Positions 47,286 through 55,024 of a stretch of 64,000 nucleotides of DNA are shown here, in pieces. Origin of the DNA: Dyella lipolytica (lineage in GTDB: Bacteria > Pseudomonadota > Gammaproteobacteria > Xanthomonadales > Rhodanobacteraceae); the NCBI RefSeq assembly GCF_030160075.1, contig NZ_BSNQ01000003.1, positions 1,004,719 through 1,068,718 of the forward strand, in the 5' to 3' direction. The notes beneath the pieces are model-generated. The model ran no database searches. It saw only the letters and a list, made by a program, of their open reading frames with translations, and was not told where the DNA came from. The position numbers and the translations under genes are program-made. Positions within the stretch are counted from its first letter, which is position 1. Every line of letters begins with the position of its first letter.

Positions 47286-48683
47286 TTATTTGCGTCGCTT
47301 CATCTCGCGGATCATGCGCTGGCGCTTGCGCTGCTGCCCCTCGGTAAGCACATTCCTTTTGCCCGCAAAGGGGTTGTCGCCATCGCGGAACACGATACGA
47401 ACCGGCGTTCCCTCCAGCTTGTATCGCTTGCGGAAGAAGTTTTCCAAATAGCGCTGATAGGCTGGCGCGATGTGCTTGGTGCGGCTGCCGTGGATCACGA
47501 TGGTCGGCGGATTGCTGCCGCCCGGATGTGCGAAGCGCAGTTTCGGCGCGTGTCCGCGTACCAGCGGCGGCTGATAACTTTCGTAAGCACGCTCTAGCGT
47601 CTTCGTGAGATCCGACGAACTGAGCTCGCGTGTGGCGGCAGCATGTGCACGCACGATTGCGCGCATCAATTCGCGCAAACCAGAACCGTGCAGCGCAGAA
47701 ATGAATACTTGCTTGGCCCAGTCGACGAATACAAGCCGACGTTCGAGCGCGCGTTGGCATTGTTCGCGCTGGTAGGTATCCATCCCGTCCCACTTGTTGA
47801 CGGCAATGACCAGCGCCCTGCCCTCGTCGAGCGCGTGACCGATCAGCGTGAGATCCTGATCGGCAAGATTTTCGCGAGCGTCGATCATCACCACAACGAC
47901 CTGCGCCGCCGCCATGGATTGCAGCGTCTTGATGACGCTGAACTTCTCGACGACTTCTTCGACGCGCGCCCTGCGTCGTACGCCGGCGGTGTCGATCAGC
48001 GTGTAGCGTTTGCCGTCGCGTTCCAGCGGCACGCGAATCGGGTCGCGTGTGGTGCCGGCGACGTCGGAAACGATCAAGCGATCCTCGCCGAGCAGGCGAT
48101 TGATCAGCGTCGATTTGCCTGCATTGGGGCGACCGACGATGGCGACGCGAATGCTGTCTGCTTCTTCCGGCGACAACTCTTCGTGAGTGTCTTCCGGCAA
48201 CAGCGGCAATGCGCAGGCAATCAGATCCTCAGTACCGCGGTTGTGTGCAGCGGCGAGCGGCAAGGTCTGGGCAATGCCGAACACGGCGAATTCCGCCATC
48301 GCGTTCTGTTCGTCCAGACCATCGGTCTTGTTGACGGCTGCAATGATCGGCTTGCCGCTGCGGCGAAGCTCATCGAGGATGCTGCGATCCTGTGGCAGCA
48401 GACCATCGCGCGCATCCACGACGAACACCAACACTTGCGCCTCGTCGATGGCCAGACGCACCTGTTGCGCAGTGAGTGCATCGATGCCTTCGTCGACACC
48501 GGATAGGCCGCCGGTGTCGACCACCACAAACGGACGTGAGCCGATGCGGCACACGCCGTAATGACGATCTCGGGTAACGCCCGGCATATCGGCTACCAGG
48601 GCGTCGCGGCTACGCGTCAGCGCATTGAAAAGGGTCGATTTACCGACGTTGGGACGACCGACCAGGGCGATGACAGGCAGCAC
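47286..48683 (-). CDS. der: Ribosome biogenesis GTPase Der (EngA)
   Basis: The 465-residue protein has two tandem G domains, each with a full G1 motif (GRPNVGKSTLFN near residue 8 and GRPNAGKSTLIN near 185), G3 DTGG and DTAG, and G4 NKTD and NKWD, then a KH-like C-terminal domain rich in lysine and arginine. It acts in 50S subunit assembly. It starts a - strand run after bamB with a 19-bp gap. Confidence 0.97.
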   Translation of the reverse strand: MLPVIALVGRPNVGKSTLFNALTRSRDALVADMPGVTRDRHYGVCRIGSRPFVVVDTGGLSGVDEGIDALTAQQVRLAIDEAQVLVFVVDARDGLLPQDRSILDELRRSGKPIIAAVNKTDGLDEQNAMAEFAVFGIAQTLPLAAAHNRGTEDLIACALPLLPEDTHEELSPEEADSIRVAIVGRPNAGKSTLINRLLGEDRLIVSDVAGTTRDPIRVPLERDGKRYTLIDTAGVRRRARVEEVVEKFSVIKTLQSMAAAQVVVVMIDARENLADQDLTLIGHALDEGRALVIAVNKWDGMDTYQREQCQRALERRLVFVDWAKQVFISALHGSGLRELMRAIVRAHAAATRELSSSDLTKTLERAYESYQPPLVRGHAPKLRFAHPGGSNPPTIVIHGSRTKHIAPAYQRYLENFFRKRYKLEGTPVRIVFRDGDNPFAGKRNVLTEGQQRKRQRMIREMKRRK

Positions 48684-48702
48684 GAATCATGGTTTCCAGA
48701 GA

Positions 48703-49902
48703 TTATTTCGCGCCGAGGCGATAGGCGGCGATATGGCCTTGCACGTCTACGACGTACGCCATGTCGCCAGCCACGAGCGGCTGGGCACGGATGGCTTTCT
48801 TGGAAAGACGTTCGCGCGCTGCTAGGGCACCGTCGCCAACCTGCAGCCAGTGCACATATCCTTCGATGTCGCCGGCGACAACGTAGTCGCCCTGCACGGC
48901 CGGGGCAGTGAGCCAGCGGTATTTCAGCGCATCGCTCTTCCACATGTCGGCGCCGCTGCTCTTGTCGAACGCCCAGACTTGGGACTCGTCATTGACACCG
49001 AACAGGCTGTTGCCACTGGCCGCTACCGAGGTATAGCTGGAAAACGGACGCGCCCACATCTGACGGCCGCTGGGGCCGTCCACGGCCGACAGGTTGCCGT
49101 GATAGGCCGCGGCATACAGGCTGGTTCCGTCCAGCACGACGCTGCCATCGGCATCGTTCATGCGATCGATGTCGGTGCGACCTTCGCCGCTCGCCAGCTT
49201 CTGTTCCCAGAGCTTCTCGCCGTTATCCAGGCGCAGTGCGATCAGCTTGCCGTCGTCGCTGCCGAAGAAAATCACGCCATTGGCGATCAGTAACGGACCG
49301 TTGCCGCGCAAGCTGAGCAAGGGCACATTGCCCTGATCGTTCACCCAGCGGCGTTCGCCGGTGCCGCTGTCCAGGCCGTAAACGCGTCCGTCCTGGGTGC
49401 GAACAACGGTCAACTGCCCGGCAATCGCCGGCGAGTCGATAACTTCCGAAGGCAGCGTGGTGATCCAGCGCTCGCTGCCGTCTTTGGTGCTGAGACCGTA
49501 CACATGTCCATCGAGTGTGCCGATGACCAGCAGGTCGCCGGAAGCTGCAGGGCCGCCCGAATAGAAGGCGTCTTTGCGCTTTTTGTCACCCCAGCCGAAC
49601 CAGCCGTGGGTACGTGTTTTCTTCTCCCACAGGGTCTTGCCGGTGGCGGCATCGTAGGCGGCAACCGCGCCGTCGGTGCTGGCGGCATACAGCACGCCAT
49701 CAACGACCGCAGGCTGCATCCGCACGCCGCTGTCGCCCGCGCCATGACCGACGCGCGCGGTCCACACCTTGGCCACCTTCACTGTGGGCACGAAGTCCTT
49801 GGCCAGCGGTGTCGGCGGCTGGATGTTTTCTTTTTTAAACGAATGACAGCCTGCAAGGGCCACCAGCGAACCAGTCAATACGATCAGCCAAAAACGTTTC
49901 AT
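48703..49902 (-). CDS. bamB: Outer-membrane assembly lipoprotein BamB
   Basis: The 399-residue lipoprotein (signal LIVLTGSLVALAGCHSFKKE, lipobox LAGC) is an eight-bladed PQQ-type beta-propeller, with repeats such as YDAATGKTLWEKK and LDSGTGERRWVND. It is an accessory subunit of the BAM complex that inserts outer-membrane proteins. The gene lies upstream of der and overlaps yfgM by 4 bp, the conserved gammaproteobacterial order. Confidence 0.95.
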   Translation of the reverse strand: MKRFWLIVLTGSLVALAGCHSFKKENIQPPTPLAKDFVPTVKVAKVWTARVGHGAGDSGVRMQPAVVDGVLYAASTDGAVAAYDAATGKTLWEKKTRTHGWFGWGDKKRKDAFYSGGPAASGDLLVIGTLDGHVYGLSTKDGSERWITTLPSEVIDSPAIAGQLTVVRTQDGRVYGLDSGTGERRWVNDQGNVPLLSLRGNGPLLIANGVIFFGSDDGKLIALRLDNGEKLWEQKLASGEGRTDIDRMNDADGSVVLDGTSLYAAAYHGNLSAVDGPSGRQMWARPFSSYTSVAASGNSLFGVNDESQVWAFDKSSGADMWKSDALKYRWLTAPAVQGDYVVAGDIEGYVHWLQVGDGALAARERLSKKAIRAQPLVAGDMAYVVDVQGHIAAYRLGAK

Positions 49903-50549
49903 GCACCCTGCTTCCCGGCCGCGGCCAGATCGTCGATTTTCATTTGCACTTCATTGCCCTGCTGGACACCGGGGCCCATGGCTTTGACGGCGGCCTGATA
50001 TGCCTTCAGGGCATCGTCGCGCCGTCCAAGCTTGACCAGCGCATCGCCGCGTAGTTCCTCACCCACGATGCCGTAGCTGTCTGCGGGCATGCGGTTGAGC
50101 GCGCTCAAAGCTTCTTGGGCGTTACCTTGAGCCATCTGCACGCGTGCGATTCGCAGCTCAACCAGGGCTTTAAGTTCCGGGCTGGGTGCATGCTGCTCTG
50201 CCCAGGCGAGCGATTCCAACGCCTTGTCCAACTGCTTGGATTCAACCTGCCGGCGCGCGCGGTCGCTGACGGCGAACATGGCATACGGTGTATCGGCGTA
50301 ATCGTTCATCAACTGCTGTACGAGGACGTCGGCGGCGTTGCTGTTGCCGCTATCGATGACCGACTGCAGCTGCTGATAGAGACCGGATGCCGCGGTCTGA
50401 TGTCCAACACGATGATTGCGCCACTGCTGGTATCCGAAAATGGCGATCAGGCCGATGACGACACCCACGACGATCGAAAGGCCATTTTGCCTCAGCCATT
50501 TTTGTACGCGTTCGCTTTGTTCGTAGTCGTCGTATGCATCAAATGCCAT
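49899..50549 (-). CDS. yfgM: YfgM-like ancillary SecYEG translocon subunit
   Basis: The 216-residue protein has one N-terminal membrane helix (about residues 22-42, LSIVVGVVIGLIAIFGYQQW) and a periplasmic TPR region (DKALESLAWAEQHAPSPELK, GRRDDALKAYQAA). It matches the YfgM family, which links SecYEG to periplasmic chaperones. ATGA overlap with bamB. hisS, which often precedes it, is absent from the window. Confidence 0.92.
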   Translation of the reverse strand: MAFDAYDDYEQSERVQKWLRQNGLSIVVGVVIGLIAIFGYQQWRNHRVGHQTAASGLYQQLQSVIDSGNSNAADVLVQQLMNDYADTPYAMFAVSDRARRQVESKQLDKALESLAWAEQHAPSPELKALVELRIARVQMAQGNAQEALSALNRMPADSYGIVGEELRGDALVKLGRRDDALKAYQAAVKAMGPGVQQGNEVQMKIDDLAAAGKQGA

Positions 50550-50604
50550 GCAATCACCGTATCGCGAAAGACGCCGCAGGGCGCCACAGGGGGTGTACTT
50601 TTAA

Positions 50605-50623
50605 GCCGCCGCGACTCGGCGGC
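50605..50623 (-). terminator. Hairpin downstream of rodZ, possible weak terminator
   Basis: GCCGCCG-CGACT-CGGCGGC forms a 7-bp GC stem. On the - strand it is followed by CTTAAAAG, a poor T-tract. It sits in the 153-bp gap between rodZ and yfgM, so it may partly separate the two groups of genes. Confidence 0.4.
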
Positions 50624-50702
50624 AGACCGCATTGCCCGCCTTGGGGGCGAACAATGCGCAAGCATAACCGATCAGGGTGATCGGGGGACGCCAGGTGGTT
50701 CG

Positions 50703-51749
50703 TCAGGCGCCAGCGGGCGCCGCTTTGCCATCCTGGATGTCGACGCGGAAATGCGCCACGTTCGAGTGGCGGTACTGATCCAGCGTCATCGGCTGGCCGT
50801 CGAGACTGACCTGTGCCCCGGCAGCATTGCCGATGCGCACTTCGAGCGATTGGTCGCTGCGATAGGTCTTGACCGTTCCGGCAGGCAGCAAGCCGTATTC
50901 GAGACGCGAGCCATCCTTGCCAGTCACTTCCACCCAACTGCTGTTGGCGAGGTTGAGCGTGAGACTGTGCCCGCCATTACCGATGGTGGCCGCAGCCGGA
51001 TTGTTACCGGATGACGGCGTAATGGTGGCGTCGCCGTCGAGGTTGGGCACCGGCACCATCGAGGCCAGCAGCGGTTGCTCAGAGGTATGTGACACCGATG
51101 TCGCCAGCGCTGGTGCTGCCGTAGGAGCGGCCTGCTGGGCCAACGCCGTAGCGTTGGCGGGAGCACTTGCAGTGCTGCCCGACGGCGCCGGCACAGCCGG
51201 AGGCGGTGCATCCTGTTGCGCGACGGGTGCCGCGTCGAGAGGAGCCAGATGGCTCATGTCGTGCGTCAACGTACCGCGCATACCCAACCATACCGTCGGT
51301 ACGGCAATGACCAACGTCAGCACCACATACGTGGCGGCGGTGGCGTAGCGGTCAAAAAGATATCGGGAATGCGAAATGCCGCCGGTTGCGACCAGCGGAG
51401 GCTGGCTGGGTCTGAGCCGGGCCACCGCGGTTTCGATGTCGGCTTCATCGATCTCCAGATACCGCGCGTACTTGCGGATATAGCCGCCGAGGTACACCTG
51501 GTAATCGATGCCGTCAAACTCGTTGTTCTCGAGCTGGCGCAGCACTCGCAAGGGCAAACGCAACGCGTGACCGCAGCTTTCCAGGTCAAGGCCGCGCGCC
51601 TCACGTACGGCACGCAAGCGCGAACCAAAGCCAGAAGCTTCGTTGAAGCGGAATTCGGCAGCGTTCTGATCCATGTTCACTGCCGTCGTGGCGGACTCAG
51701 CGGAGGTTGTTTCCCCCTGTCCTGCCGGATTGGACTGCTCGGAAATCAT
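50703..51749 (-). CDS. rodZ: Cytoskeletal protein RodZ
   Basis: The 348-residue protein has an N-terminal HTH domain (about 45-110; FGSRLRAVREARGLDLESCG), a membrane helix at about 130-155, an Ala/Pro/Ser/Thr-rich periplasmic linker and a C-terminal DUF4115 domain (NSSWVEVTGKDGSRLEYGLL). RodZ links MreB filaments to cell-wall synthesis at the inner membrane. The usual downstream ispG is absent. The start overlaps the pilF stop by 4 bp. Confidence 0.93.
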   Translation of the reverse strand: MISEQSNPAGQGETTSAESATTAVNMDQNAAEFRFNEASGFGSRLRAVREARGLDLESCGHALRLPLRVLRQLENNEFDGIDYQVYLGGYIRKYARYLEIDEADIETAVARLRPSQPPLVATGGISHSRYLFDRYATAATYVVLTLVIAVPTVWLGMRGTLTHDMSHLAPLDAAPVAQQDAPPPAVPAPSGSTASAPANATALAQQAAPTAAPALATSVSHTSEQPLLASMVPVPNLDGDATITPSSGNNPAAATIGNGGHSLTLNLANSSWVEVTGKDGSRLEYGLLPAGTVKTYRSDQSLEVRIGNAAGAQVSLDGQPMTLDQYRHSNVAHFRVDIQDGKAAPAGA

Positions 51750-52555
51750 GGGCGTACGTTTTGATTGAGGGCCTGTGCCTGTTCCGATTCCGGGAACTGG
51801 CTTATGAGCCGTTTACTGTAGCTTTGAGCAGCATCCTTGTCGCCCAGGCGGGATTCGATGTCATAACCCAGCTTCAACGAATCGGGGCTGGATTGACCCA
51901 ACGCGTCGAATCGCTGCAGGAAAGCGCTGGCGTGGAACGCGTCGTTATTAAGATAGAGCACGCTGGCGAGTTGCAACAGCGCGCTGGCGTTATTCGGATT
52001 GCGCTGTACGGCCTGACGGAAATTGGCCTCGGCACTGGCGCGGTCATTCAACTTCAACTGACAGACACCCTGATTAGTAAGCGCTACATCGGGCGTCGTA
52101 TAGAACGGATCGGCGACCGCCTTGGCGAAGTACGCCAGCGACTCCTGCTCCTTGCCGTCGTGACACAAGAAGACACCGAGGTTGTTGTTGGTATCGCCCT
52201 TGTCGGGCGCCAACTCGACTGCCCTGCGGTAATGGATTTCCGCATTGTGCGTATCGTCGATGCGCTCGTAGATATACGCGATCACCGTCTGCGCAGGGAC
52301 ATAGCTCGGATCGTCGTCGATGGCGAGCTTGACCTTTTGCAGCGCGCCCTGCAGATCGCCGATTTCAATGTAGTGCTGCGCAAGGCTGGTATGCACTTGT
52401 GCGGCGCTTTGGGCTTTCTGAGCCCGAGTTTCTGCCGGGAGCTTCGGGGTCGGTGCTTGCGGAACAACCATATCTGTCTTGGAACAGCCCGCCAGCAAAG
52501 CGACTGCGGCTATGCCTATGCCAAGCAAAATACGATTACGCCGCATGAGCTGCAT
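51746..52555 (-). CDS. pilF: Type IV pilus biogenesis TPR lipoprotein PilF/PilW
   Basis: The 269-residue lipoprotein (signal [19 protein letters not shown]) carries about six TPR repeats ([40 protein letters not shown]). PilF/PilW is the pilotin that helps PilQ secretin assemble. Gene order rlmN-pilF-rodZ is the standard one. It overlaps rlmN by 20 bp and rodZ by 4 bp. Confidence 0.94.
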   Translation of the reverse strand: MQLMRRNRILLGIGIAAVALLAGCSKTDMVVPQAPTPKLPAETRAQKAQSAAQVHTSLAQHYIEIGDLQGALQKVKLAIDDDPSYVPAQTVIAYIYERIDDTHNAEIHYRRAVELAPDKGDTNNNLGVFLCHDGKEQESLAYFAKAVADPFYTTPDVALTNQGVCQLKLNDRASAEANFRQAVQRNPNNASALLQLASVLYLNNDAFHASAFLQRFDALGQSSPDSLKLGYDIESRLGDKDAAQSYSKRLISQFPESEQAQALNQNVRP

Positions 52556-53663
52556 CCTCGTCCAAACGTTTGCGGAACTCGGCCTGGCGGCGCGTACGAT
52601 CCAATACCTGCCCTTTCAGCTGGCCGCAGGCGGCATCGATATCGTCGCCGCGGGTGCGGCGCAGCATGGTCAGGATATGGGCGTTGAGCAGCTGGGTCTG
52701 GAACGCGCGAATCACTTCCGGTTCGGAGCGTTCGAAGCGCGTGCCAGGAAATGGATTGAACGGAATCAAGTTGACTTTGCAGGTCGGCAGTCGACGCATC
52801 AGTTTGATCAACTGGCGTGCATGTTCCGGCTGGTCGTTCACGCCCTTCATCAGCGTGTATTCAAAGGTGATCGACGTGCGCGGCTTGCGCGCGATCCAGC
52901 GCTGGCAAGATGCGATGAGTTCGGCAATCGGGTAACGCTTATTGAGCGGCACCAGTTCGGTGCGCAACTCGTCGTTCGCTGCGTGCAGTGAAACGGCGAG
53001 TGAGACGTCGATGCTTTCGGACAGTTTGTCGATCATCGGCACCAAGCCGGCGGTCGATAGCGTCACGCGCTTGGAGGCGAGGCCGAAACCGAGATCGTCG
53101 CGCATCAGGCTCATCGCCTTCACGACATTGTCGAAGTTCAGCAGCGGCTCGCCCATGCCCATCATCACCACGTTGGTGATGCGGCGGTTCTGGTGCGTGA
53201 CGTTACCGAGATACTTCGCGGCCACCCACACCTGGCCGATGATCTCGGACGTCGCCAAATTGCGGTTGAATCCTTGGGTTGCCGTAGAGCAAAACTGGCA
53301 GTTCAGGCCGCAACCTACCTGCGAAGACACGCATAGCGTGCCGCGGGTGGGCTCGGGAATGTACACGGCTTCCACCGCGTTACCGCCATCCATGCCCAGC
53401 AGCCATTTGTGCGTGCCGTCGGCGGCGCCCTTCTCGAACATGGTCTTCGGGGGACCGATATAGCAAGACGCTTCGAGCTTTGCTCGAAGCGCTTTGCCGA
53501 CATCGGTCATGTTCTCGAAGTTGTCTTCCAGGTGGTGATAGATCCACTTCATCACCTGCTCGGCGCGATACGGCTTCTCGCCGATCTGCGCGAAGAAATC
53601 ACGCAGACCTTGGCGATCGAAGTCGAGCAGGTTGACCTTTTCCACCGGATTCACTTGCATCAC
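52536..53663 (-). CDS. rlmN: Dual-specificity 23S rRNA/tRNA methyltransferase RlmN
   Basis: The 375-residue radical SAM enzyme has the cluster motif [14 protein letters not shown] near residue 120 and the methylation cysteine near the C-terminus ([12 protein letters not shown] segment). It methylates C2 of A2503 in 23S rRNA and A37 in some tRNAs. It lies just after ndk (3-bp gap) and overlaps pilF by 20 bp. Confidence 0.96.
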   Translation of the reverse strand: MMQVNPVEKVNLLDFDRQGLRDFFAQIGEKPYRAEQVMKWIYHHLEDNFENMTDVGKALRAKLEASCYIGPPKTMFEKGAADGTHKWLLGMDGGNAVEAVYIPEPTRGTLCVSSQVGCGLNCQFCSTATQGFNRNLATSEIIGQVWVAAKYLGNVTHQNRRITNVVMMGMGEPLLNFDNVVKAMSLMRDDLGFGLASKRVTLSTAGLVPMIDKLSESIDVSLAVSLHAANDELRTELVPLNKRYPIAELIASCQRWIARKPRTSITFEYTLMKGVNDQPEHARQLIKLMRRLPTCKVNLIPFNPFPGTRFERSEPEVIRAFQTQLLNAHILTMLRRTRGDDIDAACGQLKGQVLDRTRRQAEFRKRLDEDAAHAA

Positions 53664-53666
53664 ATC

Positions 53667-54092
53667 TCAGCGAGGAAAAACTTCGGTTGCGGCGAAGAAG
53701 TAAGCGATCTCGACCGCAGCCGTTTCGGCGGCATCCGAACCATGCACGGCATTCGCATCGATCGAATCGGCGAAGTCGGCGCGGATCGTGCCTTTGGCAG
53801 CGTCTTTCGGATTGGTGGCGCCCATCAGGTCGCGATTCTTAAGTACCGCGCCTTCGCCCTGCAGTACCTGAATCATGACCGGACCGGAGATCATGAACTC
53901 CACTAGTGCACTGAAGAACGGACGCTCACGATGCACTGCATAAAAACCTTCCGCTTCTTTACGTGAAAGATGCTTCATCTTTGCAGCAACGACCTTCAGC
54001 CCAGCCTTTTCGAAGCGAGCATAAATTTCACCAACGACGTTCTTGGCAACGGCATCGGGTTTAATGATGGAAAGGGTGCGCTCCAGCGCCAT
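53667..54092 (-). CDS. ndk: Nucleoside diphosphate kinase
   Basis: The 141-residue protein has the Ndk start [18 protein letters not shown] and the catalytic histidine in [10 protein letters not shown]. It balances NTP pools by phosphate transfer. Usual length and full motif set. It is first in the - strand run; an inverted repeat lies 42 bp upstream of its ATG. Confidence 0.97.
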   Translation of the reverse strand: MALERTLSIIKPDAVAKNVVGEIYARFEKAGLKVVAAKMKHLSRKEAEGFYAVHRERPFFSALVEFMISGPVMIQVLQGEGAVLKNRDLMGATNPKDAAKGTIRADFADSIDANAVHGSDAAETAAVEIAYFFAATEVFPR

Positions 54093-54133
54093 ACGGTCTG
54101 CTCCGGGTAGACGGATTATTTTTGATGGGCGGT

Positions 54134-54148
54134 CTGACTACTAGTCAG
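54134..54148. promoter_or_regulatory. Palindrome upstream of ndk, possible operator
   Basis: CTGACTA-C-TAGTCAG is a perfect 7+1+7 inverted repeat, 42 bp upstream of the ndk start. It may be a regulator site for ndk. No regulator is assigned. Confidence 0.35.
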
Positions 54149-54242
54149 CAAATCTAGAACTAAATGCGTCACGAAATGCGGATTTAGCTCACGAAAGTTT
54201 GACAGATTCTAGCCCATAAGCAACCCCGGCCAGCCGGATTTG

Positions 54243-54256
54243 CAAACGACCGTTTG
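54243..54256. promoter_or_regulatory. Operator 1 for the TetR/PsrA-like regulator
   Basis: CAAACGACCGTTTG matches the CAAAC-N4-GTTTG pattern known for PsrA in Pseudomonas. It overlaps the first bases of the -35 box TTGACT (54254-54259). It has one mismatch from perfect symmetry, in the central four bases. Confidence 0.75.
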
Positions 54257-54283
54257 ACTGTTCCCAAGCCTCGCGCGTATGCT
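54254..54283 (+). promoter_or_regulatory. Promoter of the TetR/PsrA-like gene
   Basis: TTGACT (54254-54259) and TATGCT (54278-54283) are separated by 18 bp, a good sigma-70 layout, placing the start site near 54290. Both operators flank or overlap it, so the regulator very likely represses its own gene. A leader of only about 25 bases would precede the ATG at 54315. Confidence 0.65.
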
Positions 54284-54297
54284 CAAACGATCGTTTG
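54284..54297. promoter_or_regulatory. Operator 2 for the TetR/PsrA-like regulator
   Basis: CAAACGATCGTTTG is a perfect 14-bp palindrome (16 bp with flanking T and A) and repeats operator 1 with one change, 41 bp away centre to centre. It begins directly after the -10 box and covers the expected start site. Confidence 0.8.
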
Positions 54298-54314
54298 ATT
54301 TCATCCGATAGGCG

Positions 54315-54935
54315 ATGCCTGTGAACAGCTCCGCTTCCACCAAGGAACGCATCCTCACCGCTGCCGAATCCCTGTTCGCCCAGCGCGGATTCGAAGGCGC
54401 CTCGCTACGCCAGCTGACGGCCGCTGCAGGGGTGAATCTCGCCGCGGTGAATTACCACTTCGGCTCCAAGGACAACCTGGTCGAGGAGGTCTTCAAACGC
54501 CGCCTGGACCAGCTCAATGCCCGTCGCCTGGCAGCCTTAAAGGTTGTCGCCGGACAGCCGGAAACGACCTTGGAGGACGTATTGGCGGCCTTTATCCGCC
54601 CTGCCCTGGATCTATCCCACGATGGCGGTGGCGGCCTTTTCATGCGTGTGCTGGCCCGGGCCTTCGCCGAACACGACGACAGCCTGCGCAAGTTCTTGTC
54701 CGACAACTATGGGCATGTCATGCGCCAGTTCACTGCCGAATTTGCCCGGCTGCTGCCTCAGCTCAGCAAGGAGGAGCTGTACTGGCGCATCGACCTGGTC
54801 ACCGGCGCCCTGACCCATGCCATGTCCGGCTTCGGCATGATCCAGCGCAAGAGTGATGTCAGCGAGCTCACCCACCGCGAGCAAACCGCCTCGCACCTGA
54901 TCCGCTTTGCTGCCGCTGGCCTGAGCCATCCCTGA
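54315..54935 (+). CDS. TetR family regulator, PsrA-like fatty-acid sensor
   Basis: The 206-residue protein has an N-terminal TetR HTH (about 10-60; LFAQRGFEGASLRQLTAAAG, then VNYHFGSKDNLVEEVFKRRL) and a helical ligand domain. The two CAAAC-N4-GTTTG operators upstream and the following fadN-fadA genes point to a PsrA-type repressor of beta-oxidation that releases DNA on binding long-chain acyl compounds. This is inference from operator type and context; the ligand domain alone does not prove it. Only 89 bp separate it from fadN, so they may share a transcript. Confidence 0.88.
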   Translation: MPVNSSASTKERILTAAESLFAQRGFEGASLRQLTAAAGVNLAAVNYHFGSKDNLVEEVFKRRLDQLNARRLAALKVVAGQPETTLEDVLAAFIRPALDLSHDGGGGLFMRVLARAFAEHDDSLRKFLSDNYGHVMRQFTAEFARLLPQLSKEELYWRIDLVTGALTHAMSGFGMIQRKSDVSELTHREQTASHLIRFAAAGLSHP

Positions 54936-55024
54936 TTCCGCGTTACCGGCCCGTCCGCGGCCGTCCCTCTGTTGCAACTTGCTTCGTTCAACCTTGTTTC
55001 GCATTCGTATCCTCGGAGAAGCCA

